Positions 14,860 to 22,203 of a DNA stretch of 22,203 bases are shown piece after piece. This stretch comes from Spirochaetota bacterium (GTDB taxonomy: Bacteria > Spirochaetota > Spirochaetia > Treponematales > Treponemataceae), in contig JAKPSR010000242.1 in NCBI GenBank assembly GCA_029571425.1, positions 1-22,203 of the forward strand, written 5' to 3'. How positions within the stretch are numbered: position 1 is the stretch's first letter; each line of letters starts with the position of its first letter. The notes under the pieces were generated by a model. The model did not search any database. It saw nothing but the letters and a program-made list of their open reading frames with translations, and was not told the DNA's origin. Made by a program: the position numbers and the translations under genes.

Positions 14860-16515
14860 ATGTTCCTACACGAATTCTGCGGCCGCGAGTATGAGTCCTA
14901 CGAGGACCTCAAGAAGAATTTTAAAATCAACGTTCCCGATGGGTTTAATTTCGCCTTCGACGTGGTGGATCGCTACGCGCGCGAAGAGCCGGGGAAAGAA
15001 GCCCTGGTATGGTGCGACGATGCGGGTGATTCCCGGCGATTCAGCTTCGCCGACCTCTCCGAGGCGTCGAACCGGGCGGCGAATTACCTTGTTTCCCTCG
15101 GGATCGGGAAGGGCGACACCGTCATGCTGATCCTGAAGCGGCGGTATGAGTTTTGGTTCCTCCTTCTTGCCCTCCACAAGATCGGGGCGATCGCCGTGCC
15201 GGCGACCAACCTTCTGACCCAAAAGGACATCGAGTACCGAAACGGCGCCGCCGGTATCAAGGCGATCGTGACCGTCGCGGATTCGGTCGTGCAGGATCGG
15301 GTAGACGCGGCGATGGCCGCTTCGTCGACCGTGCGCCGCCGCATTACCATCGGCGCCGACCGTCCCGGTTGGGAGAGCTTTCCCGCCGGCTTCTCCGCCG
15401 CTTCGCCCTCGTTCCCTCGGCCCGCGGGCGACAAGGCGACCAAAAATCGGGACATCTCCCTCCTTTATTTCACCTCCGGCACTACCGGCTATCCCAAGAT
15501 GGTCCAGCACGACTTTACCTACCCGCTCGGGCATATCGTGACCGCCCGATACTGGCAAAACGTCGCCGACGGCGGGCTCCACCTGACTCTTTCCGAGACC
15601 GGCTGGGCGAAGGCGATGTGGGGAAAGATCTACGGCCAGTGGCTGGCCGGATGCGCCGTCTTCACCTACGACATGGACACCTTCGTGCCGGGGAAATTTC
15701 TCGAGAAGATGGCCGACTATAAGGTTACCTCGTTTTGCGCCCCGCCGACCGTCTATCGGTACCTAATCCGGGAGAACCTCGAGAAATACGATCTCTCAAG
15801 CCTTCGCTACTGCACCATCGCCGGCGAGCCGCTGAATCCGGAGGTCTACAACCGCTTTCTCGAGAAGACCGGGATTAAGCTCTTCGAGGGCTATGGGCAG
15901 ACCGAGCTGACCCTGACGATCGGCACCTTCCCCTGGATGGAGCCGCGCCCCGGCTCGATGGGAAAACCCGCGCCCGGCTATGATATCGACGTCGTCCGCG
16001 CGGACGGCTCCTCCTGCGAGCCGGGAGAGGTCGGCGAGATCGTGATCCGCATCGAGAACGGCAAGCCTTTCGGGATGTTCGCCGGTTATTACCGCGACGA
16101 CGAGCTGACGAAGCAAGTCTTCGCGGGCGGGGTGTACCACACCGGCGATACCGCCCAGCGCGACGAGGATGGGTATTTCTGGTTCGTCGGCCGCACCGAC
16201 GACATGATCAAGAGTTCCGGCTATCGCATCGGCCCCTTCGAGGTCGAGAGCGCCCTACTGACCCACCCCGCCGTCCTTGAGTGCGCGGTGACCGGCGTGC
16301 CCGACAAGGACCGCGGACAGCTCGTGAAAGCCTCCGTCGTCCTCGTGAAGGGTCAGGAAGCGAGCCAAGCCCTATCGCGCGAGCTCCAGGAGCACGTAAA
16401 ACGGGTAACCGCCCCCTACAAGGCACCCCGCATCATCGATTTCGTCCCTGAGCTCCCGAAAACGATTAGCGGGAAGATTCGGCGCGTCGAGATCCGCGAA
16501 GGAGACGGGGCCTAA
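14860..16515 (+). CDS. Acyl-CoA synthetase, medium-chain (ACSM)-like, AMP-forming
   Basis: This ANL-superfamily enzyme activates a carboxylic acid with ATP to an acyl-adenylate and then transfers it to CoA. In 551 residues the P-loop TSGTTG is at 205-210, GYGQTE at 344-349, TGD with D430, the hinge region [20 protein letters not shown] from 444, and the catalytic lysine K539 in TISGKIRR. The overall pattern ([12 protein letters not shown] near the start, [11 protein letters not shown] at 245) resembles acetyl/medium-chain synthetases of the ACSM/MACS group. The exact chain length cannot be read. It stands alone between the DUF362 gene and a hairpin, with a structured leader, and may be controlled together with the downstream fab genes. 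Confidence 0.92.
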   Translation: MFLHEFCGREYESYEDLKKNFKINVPDGFNFAFDVVDRYAREEPGKEALVWCDDAGDSRRFSFADLSEASNRAANYLVSLGIGKGDTVMLILKRRYEFWFLLLALHKIGAIAVPATNLLTQKDIEYRNGAAGIKAIVTVADSVVQDRVDAAMAASSTVRRRITIGADRPGWESFPAGFSAASPSFPRPAGDKATKNRDISLLYFTSGTTGYPKMVQHDFTYPLGHIVTARYWQNVADGGLHLTLSETGWAKAMWGKIYGQWLAGCAVFTYDMDTFVPGKFLEKMADYKVTSFCAPPTVYRYLIRENLEKYDLSSLRYCTIAGEPLNPEVYNRFLEKTGIKLFEGYGQTELTLTIGTFPWMEPRPGSMGKPAPGYDIDVVRADGSSCEPGEVGEIVIRIENGKPFGMFAGYYRDDELTKQVFAGGVYHTGDTAQRDEDGYFWFVGRTDDMIKSSGYRIGPFEVESALLTHPAVLECAVTGVPDKDRGQLVKASVVLVKGQEASQALSRELQEHVKRVTAPYKAPRIIDFVPELPKTISGKIRRVEIREGDGA

Positions 16516-16523
16516 TCCACTGC

Positions 16524-16548
16524 GCGGGCGGCGTAGATCGCCGCCCGC
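16524..16548. terminator. Perfect GC hairpin after the acyl-CoA synthetase gene
   Basis: GCGGGCGGCG (16524-16533) and CGCCGCCCGC (16539-16548) form a perfect 10-bp stem with the 5-base loop TAGAT, beginning 8 bases after the stop codon. No T-run follows, so it is not a classical intrinsic terminator. Its position between two units still favours a role in termination or mRNA 3' end protection. Confidence 0.55.
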
Positions 16549-16562
16549 TGTCCCGCGTCAAC

Positions 16563-16590
16563 TTTACATTTTGCGTATTACTGTTATAAT
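16563..16590 (+). promoter_or_regulatory. Promoter of the RlmL-like gene, leaderless arrangement
   Basis: TTTACA (16563-16568), a 16-bp spacer and a perfect TATAAT (16585-16590) with a TGT extension (16582-16584) are followed by six bases and the ATG at 16597. The six bases TCTTCC cannot act as a Shine-Dalgarno. This is the clearest leaderless start in the window. Confidence 0.75.
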
Positions 16591-16596
16591 TCTTCC

Positions 16597-17841
16597 ATGG
16601 TATACCTCGTCGCCCCTTGCGCGATCGGGGCCGAAAAGGTCCTTGCAAACGAATTGAAACAACTCGGCTTCGCTCCCTCGGGCTCCGCCGTCGGCCGGGT
16701 GCGCTTCTCGGCGACCCCGACCGACGCGCGCGGCGACTCCGACGCGGGCACCCGCGTTCTTTCCAGCCTTGATGGCGCCGACTTAGCGGCCCTGTATCGG
16801 GCGAACCTTCGCCTACGGACCGCCGACCGAGTCTACCTCGAGGCCGCCCGCTTTCCCGCCCCCGACTTCGATGCCCTATTCGAGGGCGTCCGTTCCGTGC
16901 CCTGGGAGCATCTCTTCCCGAAAACCGTTCGCGTCCTGGTCGATAAGGTTCGTACTCACTCGAGCGCGCTTTCTTCCGAGCGGGCTATCCAGGGTGTCGC
17001 GCATAAGGCGATGTACGAGCGGCTCGGGTCGGCGTGGAGGATGACCACCTTACCTGAGTCCGGTATCGTGGCTACTGTCCGCGTCTATCTTGAGCGAAAC
17101 GAGGCGAGCGTCCTTCTTGACCTTTCCGGCGAGCCCCTGCACCGCCGCGGGTACCGCACGGCCGGCGGCGCGGCCCCGATCCGGGAGACCCTTGCCGCCG
17201 TCCTTATCCAACTTGCCGCGTGGCGGCGAAAGACCCCGCTTCACGACGCCTTCGTCGGCTCGGGCACGATCCCGATCGAGGCGACCCTCTACGCCCACGA
17301 CATCGCCCCCGGGCTTGGCAGGTCCTTCGCGCTTGAAAGTCTCTCTTTCTTCGCCGGCGATGCGGGCCGAGCGGCGCGCGAGGCCGAGCGGCGCGCGGCG
17401 ACCGAGGCGATCCGAACCGATTGCCTGGTGCGGATAACGGGGAGCGACCGCGACGGCGCCTGCGTCGAGGCGGCCCGCGCCAACGCCGAGCGCGCCTGCG
17501 CCATCGCCGGGCGGGCCTTGCAGGAGGCGGGAAGCGACCGCCGCATCCCGCGTCCGGATTTTACCCAGGCGAGTTTCGAGGAGCTTTCGGCTCCCTATCC
17601 GGAGGGACTGCTCCTCTCGAACCCGCCCTACGGCGAGCGGCTTGGCGACGCGGCGAGCGCCCTCGACCTGTACCGTTCGATGCGCGCGCTGTGGACGAAC
17701 TTTCCCGGCTGGATGATGGGCTTCATCACCAGCCACGAGGGCTTCGAGGACGCGGTGGGTCGCCGCGCGACGAAGCGGAAACCCCTGAAGGGGGGCAATC
17801 TCGACACGACCTTTTACCTATACGCTGAGGAGGCACACTGA
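16597..17841 (+). CDS. RlmL/YpsC-like THUMP-domain rRNA guanine-N2 methyltransferase
   Basis: In 414 residues there is an N-terminal ferredoxin-like plus THUMP region (about 1-175) and then a Rossmann methyltransferase. The SAM-binding motif I reads DAFVGSGTIPIEA (217-229), where the family usually has DPFCGSGT. Motif IV NPPYGERLG (342-350) is the amino-methylating signature. Relatives methylate G in 23S rRNA (E. coli G2445 by the RlmL N-terminal half) using S-adenosylmethionine. The single-domain length matches YpsC-type proteins rather than the bifunctional RlmKL. The stop overlaps the ATG of a TetR regulator, an unusual partner for an rRNA enzyme. Confidence 0.88.
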   Translation: MVYLVAPCAIGAEKVLANELKQLGFAPSGSAVGRVRFSATPTDARGDSDAGTRVLSSLDGADLAALYRANLRLRTADRVYLEAARFPAPDFDALFEGVRSVPWEHLFPKTVRVLVDKVRTHSSALSSERAIQGVAHKAMYERLGSAWRMTTLPESGIVATVRVYLERNEASVLLDLSGEPLHRRGYRTAGGAAPIRETLAAVLIQLAAWRRKTPLHDAFVGSGTIPIEATLYAHDIAPGLGRSFALESLSFFAGDAGRAAREAERRAATEAIRTDCLVRITGSDRDGACVEAARANAERACAIAGRALQEAGSDRRIPRPDFTQASFEELSAPYPEGLLLSNPPYGERLGDAASALDLYRSMRALWTNFPGWMMGFITSHEGFEDAVGRRATKRKPLKGGNLDTTFYLYAEEAH

Positions 17842-18452
17842 TGGCAATAGTCGTAGAGCACGAAAAGCGGCGATTCGAGATCCTTCAACGGGCCCTCGAC
17901 GTTTTCACCGAGGAGGGCTACGAGGACGCGACCTTCCAAAAGATCGCCGACCGCTGCGGCATCACGCGCACGACGCTCTACCTCTATTTCAAGAACAAGA
18001 GGGAGATCTTCGTCTGGAGCATCAAGCAGCTGACGATAAGCGTGGAAAAGAACCTGCGCGAGATGATCGAGTCGCCGGGCCTTACCTACGCCGATCGACT
18101 CGTTCGCGTGATGCACGCGATCATCGACCGCTGCACGGAAAACCGCAAGCTCTTCAACGTTATCCTTACCTACCTCCTTCAGGCGCAAAAGACCGGGAAG
18201 GACCCCGATTCCCGGGTTAAGCGACGCACCATCCGCCTCAGGCACCTCCTTTCGCAGATCATCATCACCGGGATTAACGCCGGGGAATTTCGCCATGTTA
18301 ACGTGAAGCAGGCGAACGAGATGCTCTATGGCCTTATCGAGTCGACGATCTATCGGATCGCCATCCTCGACCATCCAGAGGCCGACGACATGAAGGAAGC
18401 GGTGGCTCTTGCCGTTCAGAGCCTGGTTATTCATACTTCCGACGAGGGCTGA
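17841..18452 (+). CDS. TetR/AcrR-family transcriptional regulator
   Basis: The 203-residue protein has a TetR N-terminal DNA-binding domain at about residues 13-59, with the helix-turn-helix in FQKIADRCGITRTTLYLYFKNK (32-53). A helical ligand-binding domain follows, with no recognisable ligand signature. GAGGAGG (17827-17833) lies 7 bases before the ATG, which overlaps the methyltransferase stop, so it is expressed from the upstream leaderless promoter. The fab operon begins 116 bases downstream, and its promoter contains a TGAC-N4-GTCA palindrome. Control of fab, and perhaps of the acyl-CoA synthetase gene, is a reasonable guess from position only. Confidence 0.9.
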   Translation: MAIVVEHEKRRFEILQRALDVFTEEGYEDATFQKIADRCGITRTTLYLYFKNKREIFVWSIKQLTISVEKNLREMIESPGLTYADRLVRVMHAIIDRCTENRKLFNVILTYLLQAQKTGKDPDSRVKRRTIRLRHLLSQIIITGINAGEFRHVNVKQANEMLYGLIESTIYRIAILDHPEADDMKEAVALAVQSLVIHTSDEG

Positions 18453-18481
18453 CCGGGTTCGGTTCCATTTCGACATTCTAC

Positions 18482-18509
18482 TTGACTTTTGTCATAAAAA
18501 CCGTACAAT
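18482..18509 (+). promoter_or_regulatory. fab operon promoter
   Basis: TTGACT (18482-18487), a 16-bp spacer and TACAAT (18504-18509) form a good sigma70-type promoter in an AT-rich patch. The predicted start is near 18516, giving a leader of about 53 bases to fabD. The TTG of the -35 box is in frame with fabD and should not be taken as its start. Confidence 0.75.
18483..18494. promoter_or_regulatory. Candidate operator TGAC-N4-GTCA over the fab promoter
   Basis: The perfect inverted repeat TGACTTTTGTCA covers most of the -35 box and enters the spacer, a typical repressor position. Its right half TTTTGTCA is the inverse of TGACAAAA upstream of the acyl-CoA synthetase gene. GACATTCT (18472-18479), just upstream, is also shared. 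The half-sites are short, so chance is possible. Confidence 0.35.
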
Positions 18510-18568
18510 GCCAGTACGTCGAGGTTTGTTTTGACGAATTGACGTCGGCTGTCACAATGGAGGATACC

Positions 18569-19561
18569 ATGCCTGTTTTCGTATTCCCCGGCCAAGGCGC
18601 CCAATTCCCCGGAATGGGGATGGATCTCTACGAAGCCGATTCGGACGGAACGATGGGCGTTCGCGCCCTTTTTAGCCTCGCTTCCGACATTTTGGGAAAG
18701 GATATCGCGAGCCTCTTAACGGCCGATGAGGAAACCCTGAAACGCACGGACGTCAGCCAGGTGGCGATTACGGTCGCTTCCCTCGCCGCCGTCCGCGCCC
18801 TCGCTGCCAAGGGGATTACGCCCGCCGCCTGCGCTGGTTTCAGCCTCGGCGAGTACCCGGCCCTCGCGACCGCCGGGGTCATCTCGGAGGCCGACGCGAT
18901 CAAGCTGACGATCGAGCGCGGCCGAATCATGCAGGAAGCCGCGACCGCCCTCCAAGAGGCGGCGCGCGCCGCCTCGGCAGACCCCGAGGCGAACGTCGCC
19001 CCCGGAATGGCCGCCGTCATCGGCCTTCCCGCCGAGAAGGTCGACGCCGTAATCGCCGCGCTCGTCTCCTCCGGCCAAGTCGCCGAGGGAACGCTTTTCG
19101 CCGCGAACTACAATAGTCCTTTGCAGACGGTCGTCTCTGGCACCGCCAGCGCCCTCGACCGCGCCGAGCCTGCCTTCAAGGAAGCGGGCGCGCGCCGCGC
19201 GCTTAGGCTCAAGGTCGCCGGTCCCTTTCATTCGCCGCTGATGGCCGGCGCCGGCGCCGCGTTCTCTCGCGTCCTCGAGCCGGTTTCCTTCGCTTCTCCG
19301 GCGATTGCCCTTTTCTCGAACGTTACAGGCGCGCGTATTACCTCGGGTTCCGAGGCGAAGTCATGCGCCGTTGAGCACATATCCCGCCCCGTCCGCTGGA
19401 CGGAGGAAGAAGCCGCGATCGCGGCCCTGATGGGCGACCTCGGGATCGCCGACCTCGTTGAGGTCGGTCCCGGCCGGGTGCTCACCGGGCTCTGGGGGGA
19501 CTCCAAGCTCCCCGGCGCCTGCAAACCCTATGCTGACGTCCTTTCGGGCGCCGTGGAGTGA
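18569..19561 (+). CDS. fabD: Malonyl-CoA:ACP transacylase
   Basis: It loads malonyl groups onto acyl carrier protein for fatty acid synthesis. In 330 residues, FPGQGAQFPGMG (6-17), the nucleophile S92 in FSLGEYPAL, R117 in IERGRIMQ and H221 in GPFHSPLM are the expected catalytic elements. Between GRIMQEAA and GMAAVIGL there is an Ala-rich insertion of about 15-20 residues not usual in FabD. ATG 18569 is chosen because GGAGG (18559-18563) ends 5 bases before it; ATG 18557 in frame lies over that ribosome site. It heads fabD-fabG-fabF-fabZ-fabV and ends in an overlap with the possible GTG of fabG. Confidence 0.94.
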   Translation: MPVFVFPGQGAQFPGMGMDLYEADSDGTMGVRALFSLASDILGKDIASLLTADEETLKRTDVSQVAITVASLAAVRALAAKGITPAACAGFSLGEYPALATAGVISEADAIKLTIERGRIMQEAATALQEAARAASADPEANVAPGMAAVIGLPAEKVDAVIAALVSSGQVAEGTLFAANYNSPLQTVVSGTASALDRAEPAFKEAGARRALRLKVAGPFHSPLMAGAGAAFSRVLEPVSFASPAIALFSNVTGARITSGSEAKSCAVEHISRPVRWTEEEAAIAALMGDLGIADLVEVGPGRVLTGLWGDSKLPGACKPYADVLSGAVE

Positions 19562-19563
19562 TC

Positions 19564-20307
19564 ATGTTATTGCAGGGAAAAACGGCCCTTATTACCGGGG
19601 CGAGCAGGGGGATCGGCAAGGAGATCGCCCGACGGTTTATCGAGGAAGGGGCTTCCGTTTGGGGGCTCGCGACCAAACCGTCCGCGGGCGCGCAGGAGCT
19701 CGCCGCCTTCGCCGCCGAGCGCGGCGTCGCCTTTCACGAGGTCGTCGCCGACATCTCGGACCCCGAGTCGGTCAAGGCCGCCGTATCCGCGGCCCTCTCG
19801 GAAAGCGGTGGCTTCTCGGTGTTGGTAAACAACGCCGGGATTACCCGCGATGGGCTTTCCTTCCGGATGAAGCTCGAGGATTGGGAGCAGGTCCTTCGCG
19901 TCAACCTGACCGGAACCTTCCTCGTTACCCAGGTCGTCTCCAGCGACATGATAAAGAAGCGCGCGGGCTCGATCATCAACCTGACGAGCATCGTCGGCGT
20001 CCGGGGCCAAGCCGGCCAGGTGAACTACGCGGCGAGCAAGGCGGGGCTCATCGGCTACACGAAGAGCCTGGCGAAAGAGGTCGCCGGTCGCGGGGTACGC
20101 GTCAACGCGATCGCCCCGGGCTACATCGCGACCGAGATGACGGACGCTATCAGCGAGGAGGCCCGCGCGGTCTGGCTCGAGCAGATACCGATGAAGCGCG
20201 CGGGAAGCGTGGCCGACGTCGCGAACGTCGCCTGCTTCCTAGCGTCGGACCTTTCTGAGTATATAACCGCCCAGGTAATCGGGGTGGACGGAGGTATGGG
20301 AGCATGA
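19564..20307 (+). CDS. fabG: 3-oxoacyl-ACP reductase
   Basis: This short-chain dehydrogenase/reductase performs the first reduction of each elongation cycle with NADPH. The 247 residues are the standard FabG length. Motifs are TGASRGIG (11-18), NNAG (89-92), and the catalytic N114, S142, Y155 and K159. The C-terminal ASDLSEYITAQVIGVDGGMGA ending is characteristic of FabG. ATG 19564 is preferred over GTG 19558 because GGAG (19555-19558) ends 5 bases before it. Two bases separate it from the fabD stop, and it overlaps fabF by 4. Confidence 0.95.
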   Translation: MLLQGKTALITGASRGIGKEIARRFIEEGASVWGLATKPSAGAQELAAFAAERGVAFHEVVADISDPESVKAAVSAALSESGGFSVLVNNAGITRDGLSFRMKLEDWEQVLRVNLTGTFLVTQVVSSDMIKKRAGSIINLTSIVGVRGQAGQVNYAASKAGLIGYTKSLAKEVAGRGVRVNAIAPGYIATEMTDAISEEARAVWLEQIPMKRAGSVADVANVACFLASDLSEYITAQVIGVDGGMGA

Positions 20308-21554
20308 GTAGGCGCGTAGTCGTTACGGGACTCGGGGCGGTGACCCCGATCGGCAACACGGTGGACGAGACCTGGGCGAGCGTGCGCGCCGGCAAATGCG
20401 GCGTCGCCCCGATCACCCTTTTCGACGCCACGAACTTCGCGGTGAAGATCGCCGCCGAGGTCAAGGACTTCGACGTGACCAAGTGGGTCGACCGCAAGGA
20501 AGCGCGGAAGATGGCCCGCTTCACCCAATTCGTCGCCGCCGCCGCCGCCCAGGCCATCGCCGACGCCGGGTACACGAAGGAAACCATCTCGTCGGAGAAG
20601 GCGGGCATCCTGATCGGTAACGGGATCGGCGGCTTCGAGATTCTCGAGGCGGGGATGAAGAAGTACTTCGAGGCGGGCAACGCCCGCATCCCGCCGCTGA
20701 CCATACCGATGATGATCGCGAACGAGGGGGCGGGTAACGTCAGCATGATGTACGGCATCCAGGGCCCGTCATGGACCTTAGCTACGGCCTGCGCCTCGGG
20801 CACCGACGCGCTTGGCGCCGCCCTTGACCTCGTGCGCTCCGGCCGCGTCGACGTCTGCGTCTCCGGCGGGACCGAGGCCGCGATCACCGGCTTCGGGATC
20901 GGGAGCTTCACCATCCTGCAGACCCTCGCCACTTCCTTCAACGATCGACCCGAGAAAGCGAGCCGTCCCTTCGACCGCGATCGAGAGGGCTTCATCATGG
21001 GCGAAGGCTCGGGCGTCCTCATCCTGGAGGAGCTCGAGCACGCGCTCGCGCGGGGCGCGCGCATCTACGCCGAGTTCGCCGGATACGGCGCCTCGAGCGA
21101 CGCCTACCACATCACGAGCCCGAATCCCGACGGCTCGGGCGGCGCGCTCGCGATCACCCGCGCGCTCGAGGACGCGGGCGTTCGCCCCGAGGACGTCCAG
21201 TACTACAACGCGCACGGAACCTCGACCCCGGTTAACGACCCCGCCGAGACCCTGATGATCAAGCGCGCCTTCGGCGACCACGCGAAGAAGATGAAGATCT
21301 CGAGCACGAAGAGCATGACCGGCCACTGCGTCGGCGCCGCCGGCGCGATCGAGGCGATCATATCGATTAAGGCGATCAACGACGGCTTCTACCCGCCGAC
21401 GATCAACCTGGAGAACCAGGACTACGAGCACGGCTGCGACCTCGACTACGTGCCGAACGTCGGCGTCGAGGGGAAGATCGACTGCGTCGCGTCCGGATCG
21501 CTCGGGTTCGGCGGCCACAACGGCGTCGTCGTGATGAAGAGGTTCGTCAAATGA
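20304..21554 (+). CDS. fabF: 3-oxoacyl-ACP synthase II
   Basis: This condensing enzyme elongates acyl-ACP with malonyl-ACP. The 416 residues hold the Cys-His-His triad at C163 (TACASGTDALG), H304 (NAHGTSTPVND) and H341 (TGHCVGAAGAIEA), plus K336, almost the same numbering as E. coli FabF. The ending SGSLGFGGHNGVVV is also typical. It overlaps fabG and fabZ by 4 bases each (ATGA). No fabH or fabB is in the window. Confidence 0.96.
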   Translation: MSRRVVVTGLGAVTPIGNTVDETWASVRAGKCGVAPITLFDATNFAVKIAAEVKDFDVTKWVDRKEARKMARFTQFVAAAAAQAIADAGYTKETISSEKAGILIGNGIGGFEILEAGMKKYFEAGNARIPPLTIPMMIANEGAGNVSMMYGIQGPSWTLATACASGTDALGAALDLVRSGRVDVCVSGGTEAAITGFGIGSFTILQTLATSFNDRPEKASRPFDRDREGFIMGEGSGVLILEELEHALARGARIYAEFAGYGASSDAYHITSPNPDGSGGALAITRALEDAGVRPEDVQYYNAHGTSTPVNDPAETLMIKRAFGDHAKKMKISSTKSMTGHCVGAAGAIEAIISIKAINDGFYPPTINLENQDYEHGCDLDYVPNVGVEGKIDCVASGSLGFGGHNGVVVMKRFVK

Positions 21555-22030
21555 GCGGCGCGACGGTGAACCTTTCCGACGCCGCCGCGCGCGCCGAGGC
21601 TCGGCGCGGGATCGAGACCCTGCTGCCGCACCGCGATCCCTTCCTCTTCGTCGACGCGATCGATTCGACCGACGAGAAGGGAGTGATCGCCCGCCACGTA
21701 TTCGGCGCGGGAGAGTTTTTCTTTAAGGGACACTTCCCCGAGTACCCGGTCGTCCCCGGCGTCATCCTCGTCGAGACGATGGCCCAGGCGGGCGGCGCGG
21801 GCCTCCGAAAGCGGGGGATCATGGGCGACGACGCCCTCTTCTTCCTCGCCTCCGTCGACAAGGTGAAGTTCCGCAGGCAGGTTCGGCCGGGCGACGAGGT
21901 GAGGCTCGAGATCGAGAACCTCCGCGTGTCCGGAAAGATGATTAAGCAGGCCGGCAAGGCCTTCGTCGGCGACGAGCTGTGCGCCGAGGCCGAGTGGCTC
22001 TGCCTCGTCGGCGGAAAGGGAGACCTCTGA
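21551..22030 (+). CDS. fabZ: 3-hydroxyacyl-ACP dehydratase (FabZ type)
   Basis: This hot-dog fold enzyme dehydrates 3-hydroxyacyl-ACP. The 159 residues contain LLPHRDPFLFVD (24-35) and the catalytic stretch FKGHFPEYPVVPG with H61, then E75 in VETMAQ. E rather than D at this position is typical of FabZ over FabA. An N-terminal tail of about 20 residues precedes the usual start. AAGAGG is found 8-9 bases before the ATG, inside the fabF end. fabV follows after 2 bases. Confidence 0.93.
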   Translation: MSGATVNLSDAAARAEARRGIETLLPHRDPFLFVDAIDSTDEKGVIARHVFGAGEFFFKGHFPEYPVVPGVILVETMAQAGGAGLRKRGIMGDDALFFLASVDKVKFRRQVRPGDEVRLEIENLRVSGKMIKQAGKAFVGDELCAEAEWLCLVGGKGDL

Positions 22031-22032
22031 AG

Positions 22033-22203
22033 ATGACCGTGAAACCGATGATCCGCAGCAATATCTGCATCAACGCCCATCCCGCCGGGTGCGCCCGCGA
22101 GGTGGAAAACCAAATCGAATACGTCCGCTCGAAGACAGCCTCGCGCGGCGGACCTAAGGCCCCGTGCAAGGCCGCGCTCGTGCTCGGGTGCTCGACCGGC
22201 TAC
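22033..22203 (+). CDS. fabV: Trans-2-enoyl-ACP/CoA reductase FabV (partial, C-terminus outside window)
   Basis: Only the first 57 residues are visible. They contain KPMIRSNICINAHPAGC (4-20), the conserved N-terminal segment of FabV, then REVENQIEYVRS, and end in VLGCSTGY, the start of the NAD-binding motif that normally reads ASTGYGLA. FabV is the NADH-dependent, triclosan-insensitive enoyl reductase that completes the elongation cycle, about 400 residues long. Its place right after fabZ supports this. It begins 2 bases after the fabZ stop. Confidence 0.9.
   Translation, partial: MTVKPMIRSNICINAHPAGCAREVENQIEYVRSKTASRGGPKAPCKAALVLGCSTGY

Noticed and set aside
18482..18568. TTG 18482 or ATG 18557 as the fabD start
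   Set aside because: The first is the -35 box of a good promoter, and the second overlaps the GGAGG site that serves ATG 18569.

Overview
This is high-GC bacterial DNA with densely packed housekeeping and biosynthetic genes. I see no phage, transposon, CRISPR array, tRNA or rRNA. Gene content suggests an anaerobic or fermentative bacterium: an NAD-linked class 1B dihydroorotate dehydrogenase with its PyrK partner, sodium-pump decarboxylase membrane subunits, a DUF362/ferredoxin protein and a FabV enoyl reductase. FabV, a histone H1-like Lys/Ala-rich protein and the oadB/oadG genes would fit a GC-rich member of the Spirochaetota, but that placement is a low-confidence inference.

Left part (1-4.4 kb): an H1-like protein gene reads leftward off the window edge from a strong promoter. 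Divergent from it are hisC and an overlapping metallophosphoesterase gene, then oadB and a 46-codon oadG-like gene. A ketopantoate reductase-family gene lies on the minus strand and is broken by a one-base frameshift.

Middle (4.4-11.9 kb): a small membrane protein gene, purD, then a tightly overlapped pyrimidine cluster pyrB-pyrI-pyrC-pyrF-pyrK-pyrD. The cluster covers aspartate transcarbamylase through dihydroorotate dehydrogenase plus OMP decarboxylase; carAB and pyrE are not in the window. Convergent to pyrD is a membrane-anchored metallo-beta-lactamase-fold protein, which is divergent from an EamA-type transporter.

Right part (12.7-22.2 kb): the EamA transporter, a DUF362 plus 2x[4Fe-4S] protein, an acyl-CoA synthetase with a structured leader, an RlmL-like methyltransferase coupled to a TetR-family regulator, and a fatty-acid synthesis operon fabD-fabG-fabF-fabZ-fabV cut by the window end.

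The most distinctive signal is in the starts. Up to seven genes (162-aa membrane protein, purD, pyrB, pyrF, MBL-fold, EamA, rlmL-like) have a TANNNT -10 element ending 5-7 bases before the ATG and little or no Shine-Dalgarno sequence, the arrangement expected for leaderless mRNAs. The other genes that begin a transcription unit (H1-like, hisC, oadB, panE-like, DUF362, acyl-CoA synthetase, fabD) have clear Shine-Dalgarno sequences. Secondary signals are the hairpin that buries the ribosome site of the acyl-CoA synthetase gene, and short motifs shared by that leader and the fabD promoter.
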